A program made the translations under genes and the position numbers. The notes under the pieces are model-generated. The model was not told the DNA's origin. It made no database searches and saw only the letters and a program-made list of their open reading frames with translations. A stretch of DNA of 64,000 nt from assembly GCA_016839055.1 (NCBI GenBank), contig JAEKNX010000005.1, forward strand, positions 186,001 to 250,000. The letters are read 5' to 3'. Positions 8,234-15,082 of this stretch are shown piece after piece. Source of the stretch: Spirochaetales bacterium (GTDB lineage Bacteria; Spirochaetota; Spirochaetia; UBA9216). Each line of letters starts with the position of its first letter. Within the stretch, counting starts at the first letter, position 1.

Positions 8234-9016
8234 TTGTTCACCGATTTAAGTGTAGCGTCAGTGATTATGAACGCATTAAAATACAGTTTGAACCCCTTCG
8301 GCGGGGCGGTTATTGAGAGCCTGAGCCTTCCGGATTATCCGGATGATTTCACAGCGGGGCTGGCGGAAACCATTCGTATAATGAATGATGAAAATATAAA
8401 AGTTGTTTGGCTCAGCATTCCCATTGAGAAGTCTTTGCTGATTCCAGGGGCTGTTGCATCCGGCTTTATTTACCACCATGCGGGAAGCGGATACCTCGAA
8501 TTAACACTCAGCCTTCAAAAAGACGCCTACGTTCCTCCCTTTGCCACCCATTATGCTGGTGCCGGAGGTGTGGTAATTGACGATGATGGGAACCTTCTCA
8601 TAATTTCAGAGAAGTACCGTGGAAATTATAAAAAGCATTACAAACTTCCAGGTGGAACCCTCAACGAGGGTGAACATATTTCGGACGCGGTCTGCAGAGA
8701 GGTTCTTGAGGAAACCGGAATTAGAACCGAGTTTCAGTTTCTCTCGTCTTTCCGTCAATGTCATGGCTACCGGTATGGAAAATCCGACATTTATTTTGTG
8801 TGCCGCCTGAAACCATTGAACCGGAATATTATAATAGACACCCTGGAGATTGAAGAAGCTCTATGGATGCCGGTTGAAAAGTACCTGGCCTCCCCGGAAA
8901 CCCATCCTTTCAATAGAAGAATAGTCGAATCTGCCCTGGGCGGAAATGGAATTCGTCTGGAAGAGATAGAAGGATATGGAACAAAGGATACCCACGAGAT
9001 GCTTTTCCTGGAATAA
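8234..9016 (+). CDS. Nudix hydrolase with NUDT6-type N-terminal domain
   Basis: Residues 1-100 resemble the pre-Nudix domain of NUDT6/plant NUDT8-like proteins (IPIEKSLLIPGAV, then GFIYHHAGSGYLELTLSL). The Nudix fold follows, with a complete Nudix box GGTLNEGEHISDAVCREVLEETGI-type segment at about 137-160 matching Gx5Ex7REUxEExGU. It should hydrolyse a nucleoside-diphosphate-linked compound with Mg2+. The frame opens with TTG at 8234; the ATG at 8267 is equally possible, and neither has a good ribosome-binding site. It lies 58 bases after the YhcH gene in the same direction. Confidence 0.8.
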   Translation: MFTDLSVASVIMNALKYSLNPFGGAVIESLSLPDYPDDFTAGLAETIRIMNDENIKVVWLSIPIEKSLLIPGAVASGFIYHHAGSGYLELTLSLQKDAYVPPFATHYAGAGGVVIDDDGNLLIISEKYRGNYKKHYKLPGGTLNEGEHISDAVCREVLEETGIRTEFQFLSSFRQCHGYRYGKSDIYFVCRLKPLNRNIIIDTLEIEEALWMPVEKYLASPETHPFNRRIVESALGGNGIRLEEIEGYGTKDTHEMLFLE

Positions 9017-9053
9017 GGCTATTGTCCGGCCAACACCATATTAACAATAAAAC

Positions 9054-9082
9054 TTGATTGTTCAGGTCATGTATACTTATAT
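9054..9082 (+). promoter_or_regulatory. Candidate promoter of cysM
   Basis: TTGATT at 9054-9059, a 17-base spacer and TTATAT at 9077-9082. The cysM ATG is only 9 bases further on and lacks a ribosome-binding site, so a very short leader or leaderless mRNA is suggested. Confidence 0.35.
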
Positions 9083-9091
9083 TTATTAATA

Positions 9092-10006
9092 ATGAAGTAT
9101 GAAACAGTTGAAACAATTGTTGGCAGAACTCCCCTGGTGAAATTATTACACATAAATACTACCTCAAATACAATCCTCTTGAAACTAGAGGGACATAATC
9201 CCGGCGGCTCTGTCAAAGACAGGGCCGCGCTTAATATGATACTCCAGGCGGAAAAAGACGGAAGATTAAAGCCGGGCGGCTGCCTGGTTGAGGCGACAAG
9301 CGGAAACACCGGAATTGCTCTTGCGATGATTGCGGCAGTCAGGGGCTATAAGATTACCCTTGTTATGCCTGAGTCGGCCAGCCTTGAGCGGCGGAAGGTG
9401 ATGCGTGCCTACGGTGCTGAGCTTGTCCTTACTCCTCCTCTGCGGGGGATGGAGGCGGCAATAGACTGTGCCCGAAAGATGGAGAAAGAGAAGAGGGGGA
9501 TTATCCTCGATCAATTTTCAAACCCCGCAAACCCGGAAGCGCATTACAAGGGCACAGGACCTGAATTATGGGAGCAGACAGGCGGGATGATAGACTATTT
9601 CGTAAGCGCGATGGGAACTACAGGAACTATTATGGGGACATCCCGATTCCTTAAGGAAAAAACGCCTTCAGTCAGGATAATCGGTGTACAGCCGGAGGAA
9701 GGTTCTAAAATTCCGGGTATAAGAAAATGGCCTGAGGAATATATGCCCTCTTTTTTCGAACCGGAGAGGGTGGATGAGATAATAGAAGTCTCAGAAGAAG
9801 AGGCCCGGAGTACCGCACGTATTCTCTCAGTCTCTGAAGGAATTTTCTGCGGCCTCTCCGGCGGCGGAACTGTTGCAGCCGTCCTAAGGCTTGCCGGAAA
9901 GCTTGATAACAAAATCATCACTGCAATTATTCCGGATCGGGGAGACCGATATTTATCGACCGGAGTATTTCCGGGATTAGCCGGGCAGGAAGGAACTATG
10001 AGGTGA
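9092..10006 (+). CDS. cysM: Cysteine synthase B-type (O-acetylserine sulfhydrylase)
   Basis: A 304-residue fold-type II PLP enzyme. The PLP lysine is Lys42 in GHNPGGSVKDRAA; the substrate loop TSGNTGIALAM and the phosphate cradle GTTGTIMGTSRF are intact. The C-terminal PDRGDRYLSTGVF is characteristic of CysM rather than CysK. CysM enzymes accept thiosulfate as well as sulfide, giving S-sulfocysteine. The two downstream genes encode the halves of a YeeE/YedE thiosulfate-type transporter, four bases after the stop, so the cluster probably imports thiosulfate and fixes it into cysteine. The substrate preference is inferred from context. Confidence 0.9.
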   Translation: MKYETVETIVGRTPLVKLLHINTTSNTILLKLEGHNPGGSVKDRAALNMILQAEKDGRLKPGGCLVEATSGNTGIALAMIAAVRGYKITLVMPESASLERRKVMRAYGAELVLTPPLRGMEAAIDCARKMEKEKRGIILDQFSNPANPEAHYKGTGPELWEQTGGMIDYFVSAMGTTGTIMGTSRFLKEKTPSVRIIGVQPEEGSKIPGIRKWPEEYMPSFFEPERVDEIIEVSEEEARSTARILSVSEGIFCGLSGGGTVAAVLRLAGKLDNKIITAIIPDRGDRYLSTGVFPGLAGQEGTMR

Positions 10007-10010
10007 AAAG

Positions 10011-10574
10011 ATGCTTGATTTATTAAGAGGCCCGTGGCCCTGGTTTATCTCGGGACCGCTTTTGGGATTGATGGTTCCGTTATTATTGTTTACCGGCAAT
10101 AAACAGTTCGGAGTCTCATCATCACTGCGGCACATCTGCACAGCAATTTTCCCGTTAAAAGCGGATTATTTCAAGTATAAGTGGAAGGATTATCTATGGA
10201 GTCTGGTACTTGTCGCTGGAACAATAGTAGGCGCATTTTTCGCAGTTGTATTTCTGGATGGAGACAGCGCCCCCGCAGTTTCTGAGGCTGCTAAATCCAT
10301 GTTTGCACAATGGGGATTAAAAGAAATTGACGGAATTCTTCCGGCCGAGATTTTTTCCGTGCAGAATCTTCTTAGCCTGCCGACATTGCTGATGCTCGGA
10401 GTAGGAGGATTTTTTATCGGATTCGGAACCCGTTACGGAAACGGCTGTACATCAGGGCACGCGATTATGGGACTGTCGCTTCTTAATCCCGGCTCTCTCG
10501 CCGCCGTCATCAGTTTTTTCGCCGGTGGAATTATTGTCTCAAATTTTATTATTCCACTTCTGCTTCGGTTATAA
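10011..10574 (+). CDS. YeeE/YedE-family sulfur transporter, N-terminal half protein
   Basis: A 187-residue membrane protein with about five hydrophobic segments. It carries the family motif FGTRYGNGCTSGHAIMG, whose cysteine is part of the thiosulfate relay in the related TsuA transporter. Full-length YeeE proteins have two such halves in one chain of about 350 residues; here the halves are separate genes. It starts 4 bases after cysM, with GGTGAAAAG as a plausible ribosome-binding site, and ends 8 bases before the second half. Confidence 0.8.
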   Translation: MLDLLRGPWPWFISGPLLGLMVPLLLFTGNKQFGVSSSLRHICTAIFPLKADYFKYKWKDYLWSLVLVAGTIVGAFFAVVFLDGDSAPAVSEAAKSMFAQWGLKEIDGILPAEIFSVQNLLSLPTLLMLGVGGFFIGFGTRYGNGCTSGHAIMGLSLLNPGSLAAVISFFAGGIIVSNFIIPLLLRL

Positions 10575-10582
10575 GGAGGGTT

Positions 10583-11002
10583 GTGATGCTAAAACATCTT
10601 AAGTTTTTAATAATCGGAATTTTTTTCGGTATTGTTTTGATTAAATCAGAAGTCATCTCCTGGTTCCGTATTCAGGAGATGTTTCATTTTCAATCGTATT
10701 TCATGTACGCGATCATCGGGAGCGCTGTGGTTGTGGGAGCTATATCAGTACAGATAATAAAGAGGTCTAATCTTAAATCATTCAGCGGGGAAGAAATAAA
10801 CTTAACAGGCAAGCCTTTCAACAAGGTTGGAAACACCTTAGGCGGGCTTATTTTCGGCTTCGGTTGGGCCCTCACGGGTGCCTGTCCCGGGCCTCTCTAT
10901 GCGCTGCTCGGCGCTGGTTACTGGGCCATTCTCATAGCCATCATCAGCGCCCTTCTCGGCGTCATAGTATATGGCTACCTCCGGCCAAAGCTGCCTCATT
11001 AA
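10583..11002 (+). CDS. YeeE/YedE-family sulfur transporter, C-terminal half protein
   Basis: A 139-residue membrane protein with four hydrophobic segments and the second conserved cysteine motif, FGFGWALTGACPGPLYALLGAG. It is the partner of the preceding gene; the two together rebuild a TsuA/YeeE pore with its two cysteine relay sites. A strong AAGGAGG lies 7 bases before the ATG. No terminator is evident within the next 60 bases, so the next gene might be on the same transcript. Confidence 0.8.
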   Translation: MMLKHLKFLIIGIFFGIVLIKSEVISWFRIQEMFHFQSYFMYAIIGSAVVVGAISVQIIKRSNLKSFSGEEINLTGKPFNKVGNTLGGLIFGFGWALTGACPGPLYALLGAGYWAILIAIISALLGVIVYGYLRPKLPH

Positions 11003-11062
11003 TCAGTAACATTTTATCCTCGTCCAGGTGTTTAATAGCTATAAACGTTATGGAGGCTAATA

Positions 11063-11662
11063 ATGATAAAGAAACTATTAATAATAATCATTCTCCTTGT
11101 TTTAATTTCTTCAGGATTAATTGCTCAGGCGGCAGGCACAGGCTGGGGATGGCAGTTCGGGACGGGGATGAGCGGAAGCCTGTCCTATTTTGAAACCGGC
11201 GTTATGTTCCCGCGGATTAACGAGACTGTCTTCATCAACGCAAAACTCAGGGCTATGAGCGCGATTACCTGGACCAATTTTACCAATATGAATACAGGCG
11301 AGTCTGTTTCTTTCCATCCTGTTGTCCTCGGAGGACTAATCTCTGTCGGCGGAGGCAGCCCTATGATTGAGGATCACCTTAAGGTTTACGGCGGCTCAGA
11401 TATTTTTATTGGATATTCGATGACGCCCTATGACAGCCTGTTCTATCAAGTGGATAATCTTTTCCCGCCGAATATTACCTTCGGTATCTGGGGGCATTTC
11501 GGCCTCGAGTTCTTCACCTCGGAGAAAAACTCGATATTTATCCAGTCGGGAGGAGGATACAAAAGCATGTTTGTTGAAGACAAGACCAACCCCTATGCGG
11601 TGGCCGGAAGCTGGCCGGGAAGCGGATTTGGAATTGAGATGGGGTCGAATATCTATTTTTAA
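11063..11662 (+). CDS. Exported protein, possible small beta-barrel
   Basis: A 199-residue protein of no recognised family. Residues 1-22 are a signal peptide (IKKLLIIIILLVLISSG, cleavage after AQA). The mature sequence is rich in Gly, aromatic and alternating hydrophobic residues and ends in NIYF, as in outer-membrane beta-barrels. TGGAGG lies 8 bases before the ATG. Its 3' end overlaps the convergent fucosidase gene by 4 bases. Confidence 0.55.
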   Translation: MIKKLLIIIILLVLISSGLIAQAAGTGWGWQFGTGMSGSLSYFETGVMFPRINETVFINAKLRAMSAITWTNFTNMNTGESVSFHPVVLGGLISVGGGSPMIEDHLKVYGGSDIFIGYSMTPYDSLFYQVDNLFPPNITFGIWGHFGLEFFTSEKNSIFIQSGGGYKSMFVEDKTNPYAVAGSWPGSGFGIEMGSNIYF

Positions 11663-13602
11663 TCGTTCAGCTTCACCTCATCATTGGCAACGCTGCGGAT
11701 GGCGAACAAGGCAGCCAGGCCGCCGGCTGCCCCGGTATAGAGTGTTTTTATGATGATGTAGGCCCAATTCGAAAGTCCTGCAGGGCTAATAAGGTAGATA
11801 AGCCCGCTCATGAATACGCCTCCAAAGAGGATGACGCAGATAATTGTTATAAATAGTGCTCCAAGGGCCTCACTTTTGGGCAGCTTCAGTGCTAGGCGGG
11901 TGATAACTGTTTTTATCAGATTACCCTTGGTAAACTCCTTACGGGCGGAACTAATCAAAATCCACGACGTCAGAAAGGAGATTATGCCTGTTGAAATCAA
12001 AATATCTACCGCCGCCTCTCCGTAGGGAAGAGCTCCCCGGCTTCGATAGGTGAAGAACGCGATAAGAAAGTTTAAGCTTGAGTTAATAACCGCGCTCGTA
12101 ATTGCCTGTTTTCTGGCATATTTTAGAGCTTTGGTTCTCGTTTCTACCACAGGAGAATACTCTCCAAGCACCCTTCCATCAGCCTCAATTTCTAAAGCAA
12201 CCACCGATACGGCTTTATCCGGTGCCTCCCCTGGAAGGGATATTTCAAGATTCTCTCCCTTTTGGGAAAATTTAAGCGATTCTCCCCCAAAGAGGGCTGC
12301 TGATTTCACCTGTACTGGAAAAGATTTTATTTCAAGCCTTCGGCTCTCGGGCCATTCACTGATGTGCAGGAAGACCTTGTCATCATTATGAGTCGCCTGT
12401 CCCCAACCCTGTCCATACAAAGGAGTATATGTACTTCCATACATCGACTTGCCGTATTTTTTTAACCAAATGCTAACATACTCAAGGCGCTCTACAGCCT
12501 CAGGTGGAAATCTGCCGGAAGAATCAGGCCCGATGTTCAGAAGATAATTCCCGCCGCGGCTGACTACCTCTATTAGATTTCGAACTAGTTTTGCCGGCTC
12601 TTTCCAGTTTTTCTCTTTTGATTTATACGCCCAGCTATCTCCCATTGTCATGCAGGTTTCCCATGGCTGGAACTGCTCAGGTGCCGGATATGTCTCCTGG
12701 TGCACCGGCGTTAATTCAAGAGTTCCATCGCCATATTTCCGCATCTGCTTGCGTATCCAGACTTTTATTCCCGGAATCTTAAACAGGAAGCATATGAGCC
12801 GGTAAAATCCGTCGCCGTCCGGATCAAGCCCCGATGGGGGTTTGCCTGTGCGCGCCGGAATACCTGTTTTGGGTATAAACTGTTCAGGGGTTACAAAATC
12901 AAATCCATCGCCCAGGCGGTCGTTTATCAGGGTGGCAGGACTCAGCTCATGAATGAGTTTATGAAAACGGGGCGGATCGTATTTACCGTGACTCGCAAGC
13001 CCGTCAAACCAGAGAATCTTCACATCACCATAGTCGGTGAGCAGTTTTCGGATGTGGCTTTCCATGTAAGCAAGATAATCACCCCATACTTTACGTTTGG
13101 GCTCACCGGTCCAGTTCTTGACAACAGGTTTACCGGTATTGCGATACCCACTGTGATGCATATCAGGCGGTGAGTAGTAAAATCCCAGAGGCATTCCGGC
13201 CTTCCTGCAAGCCTCTGCGAGTTCAAGGCATATATCTTTCCCATAGGGCGTATTTGTTATCTTGTAATCAGTACCGGGCGCGTCGAACATGCAGAAACCG
13301 TCATGATGCTTGGCCGTGAAGACAATGTAGCGCATCCCGGCATCAGCTGCTATGCGAACCCATTCTTCGGCATCGAAATTAACCGGGTTGAATTCGGCCG
13401 GCAAGAGCTCATATTCTTTTTCGGTAATCCTGGTTTGGGTATTGAACATTACCTCCGACAGATCCGGAGCCATGACAGGCCAGGAGGCTTCAACTCCCGC
13501 CACCGAATATGCTCCCCAGTGAATAAATAAACCGAATTTGGCATCCTTATACCATGACAGCCGCTCTTCCGGTTTTAAAAGATTTTTTAAAATCGATGTC
13601 AT
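11659..13602 (-). CDS. GH29 alpha-L-fucosidase with C-terminal membrane domain
   Basis: From the ATG at 13602 (GGAGG 7 bases upstream) the protein has 647 residues. The frame stays open 31 codons further, but that extension has no start signal. The GH29 catalytic barrel spans about 1-390: KFGLFIHWGAYSVAG, YIVFTAKHHDGFCMFD, and the nucleophile Asp200 in ILWFDGL. A beta-sandwich-like part runs to about 490. It is followed by 150 residues with about four hydrophobic helices and charged connectors, not a usual part of GH29 enzymes. No signal peptide is seen, so the enzyme may be held at the inner membrane by its tail. Fucoside cleavage is a family inference. Confidence 0.85.
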   Translation of the reverse strand: MTSILKNLLKPEERLSWYKDAKFGLFIHWGAYSVAGVEASWPVMAPDLSEVMFNTQTRITEKEYELLPAEFNPVNFDAEEWVRIAADAGMRYIVFTAKHHDGFCMFDAPGTDYKITNTPYGKDICLELAEACRKAGMPLGFYYSPPDMHHSGYRNTGKPVVKNWTGEPKRKVWGDYLAYMESHIRKLLTDYGDVKILWFDGLASHGKYDPPRFHKLIHELSPATLINDRLGDGFDFVTPEQFIPKTGIPARTGKPPSGLDPDGDGFYRLICFLFKIPGIKVWIRKQMRKYGDGTLELTPVHQETYPAPEQFQPWETCMTMGDSWAYKSKEKNWKEPAKLVRNLIEVVSRGGNYLLNIGPDSSGRFPPEAVERLEYVSIWLKKYGKSMYGSTYTPLYGQGWGQATHNDDKVFLHISEWPESRRLEIKSFPVQVKSAALFGGESLKFSQKGENLEISLPGEAPDKAVSVVALEIEADGRVLGEYSPVVETRTKALKYARKQAITSAVINSSLNFLIAFFTYRSRGALPYGEAAVDILISTGIISFLTSWILISSARKEFTKGNLIKTVITRLALKLPKSEALGALFITIICVILFGGVFMSGLIYLISPAGLSNWAYIIIKTLYTGAAGGLAALFAIRSVANDEVKLND

Positions 13603-13784
13603 ATGAGAACCTCCGATAAGTTGCTTACATTGTATAACGAAGGCGGGAAAAACTGTTAACAAAAAATATTGTAGATAAAAAAGCGGATTTGTCATTTAGG
13701 AGGGGGAAGGCCAACCCCCTTCGGCCATGATGATAAAGAGGGGGCTGACTGAGAAGTAAATTTTTTGTTGTTTAATTTTTATTC

Positions 13785-13831
13785 ATCCGTGAACCGCTGC
13801 GCTGCTTTACTTTGCATATCCGTGAACCGCT
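13785..13831. repeat. Two copies of ATCCGTGAACCGCT, 33 bases apart
   Basis: Identical 14-base words at 13785-13798 and 13818-13831; a third, near-identical copy is at 1408-1420. A related ATCCGTGG follows near 13850. This looks like a dispersed intergenic repeat of unknown role. Confidence 0.6.
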
Positions 13832-13880
13832 TCTTTGTTCAGCAATGCAATCCGTGGTTAATTTTTCTTTTCTTAAATTT

Positions 13881-13914
13881 AAAAAGGGCTATCCAATACT
13901 TATTGGACAGCCCC
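13881..13914 (-). terminator. Terminator of the minus-strand lipoprotein transcript
   Basis: A 12-bp stem with one mismatch (GGGCTATCCAAT with ATTGGACAGCCC, 13886-13913) followed on the minus strand by five T. It lies about 60 bases past the last lipoprotein remnant. Confidence 0.8.
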
Positions 13915-13974
13915 TTCATTTTTTAAATAAATTACATTTTTCTATCGGATTTTGAACTAATTAAAAAAATAGCA

Positions 13975-14208
13975 TCACGGAAGTCCCGGAATGACTGTCA
14001 TGTCATCGTCATCGAAAGTTATATTCAAGGATGCATCAACTCTCAGAATTCGGGGAGCGCCCAGATCATAGGTTGCCCTTTGAGCATCCACACTTCTCAT
14101 GCTGGTAACCTCGGGAAACAGGGAGATAGCTAATATTCCCCCGGCTTTTTCTGTCAATCCGGTAAGAGCAATACTGATATTTAACTCTTGATCCGAGCCT
14201 TCAGAAAT
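13975..14208 (-). pseudogene. Internally deleted lipoprotein remnant
   Basis: An open frame of about 78 codons without a proper start. Its first part (LNISIALTGLTEKAGGILA then ISLFPE) matches the N-terminal region of the 18973-20580 lipoprotein (INLSGLSQKTGEVLL, VSLFPEGT). Its last part (LGAPRILRVD, LNITFDDDDMTVI) matches that protein's C-terminal end (LGTPQTLGDDPLDISIGDGD). The 400 residues between are missing, so this is a paralogue that lost its middle. It lies at the 3' end of the first hydrolase/kinase module. Confidence 0.6.
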
Positions 14209-14236
14209 TTACTGTGTAATGGCGGCTATATAATAT

Positions 14237-14980
14237 CTATTCAACCAGCGAATTTCCCGGATAGTAAGTTAACATATTATTTTTCATGACCGAATACCAG
14301 CCGTAACTGTCTATCTGACATTCGAAGTCACGATGAGAGGAGTCCCCGGATATTGCAAAATCAAGGTCGATATCCAAATCAGAATGAATCGGAACTTTTT
14401 CAATATAAACGTCCGGAAAATATGTCATCCTGGCTTTCTGCTGACCGTTAACAGTCAGAGTAACACTGTCCCAGGTAGTACTTTCAATGTACAGCATAAC
14501 AAGAGCTTCATCAGACTGTAGTCCGTCATCCGGATAATCCCATGAACCGTCGTAGGTATATGTATTATATCCTGTAAAGCCTTTGTATTCGTAATAGTAT
14601 AGTTTTGAATAATCATCAGGGGCATACTTATTGTACAGGGTATACTTTTCATATCCGCCGCTTTCATAATTAAATGTCAGCAAAGTTGAATTTTCGTCAA
14701 TAATTTATATATCCCAGGTTATCCCGGAGTAGCTGACATTATCGCTGTTGTTTCCCACAACATCGTTATCATTTATAAAAGTATAATCCACGGAACTGAG
14801 ATTTCCATAACCATCAGGAGAAAACACAATCTTGTTGCCATAAAGCTGCCAAGCATATTCAGGAATAATTGTTTCTTCAAGATATTCATCGTCAAACATT
14901 TCTAAAATTTCACATGAACTGATAATTAAAACAAGAATTATAATTAACAGACTAAGCCAGAATCTCTTAGATTTTATCAT
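14237..14980 (-). pseudogene. Lipoprotein gene interrupted by an in-frame TAA
   Basis: The ATG at 14980 has GGAGG 8 bases upstream; an ATG at 14995 is within that site and unlikely. The first 91 codons give a lipoprotein signal (LIIIILVLIISSC lipobox) and end at TAA 14705-14707. The same frame continues immediately for 156 more codons (IIDENSTLLTFNYESGG onward) to TAG at 14237. The two halves are one 247-residue protein split by a nonsense codon, unless the base is a sequencing error or the stop is read through. The family is not recognised. The gene lies 93 bases after the kinase stop. Confidence 0.65.
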
Positions 14981-15039
14981 CTCCAATTCCTCCATATATT
15001 ACAAACTGTATTAAGTTTTACACATGATGAAGGATGATG

Positions 15040-15082
15040 CATCGGTAGAATTACGGCTTTTTATCAGTAATTCTACTGATAA
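15040..15082 (-). promoter_or_regulatory. Candidate operator upstream of first lipoprotein gene, with hairpin at kinase stop
   Basis: CATCGGTAGAATTAC at 15040-15054 is identical to 15 bases at 23415-23429, in both cases 45-60 bases ahead of the first lipoprotein start. Next to it, 15061-15082 is a perfect palindrome TTATCAGTA/TACTGATAA around ATTC, overlapping the kinase stop codon and containing the same GTA-ATTC-TAC core. A binding site for the LuxR-type end of the neighbouring kinases is inferred. Confidence 0.45.

Noticed and set aside
13602-13695. Signal peptide-like N-terminal extension of the fucosidase
   Set aside because: The extra codons read hydrophobic, but the GGAGG and ATG at 13602 match the start of the conserved GH29 region; no start signal supports the longer form.
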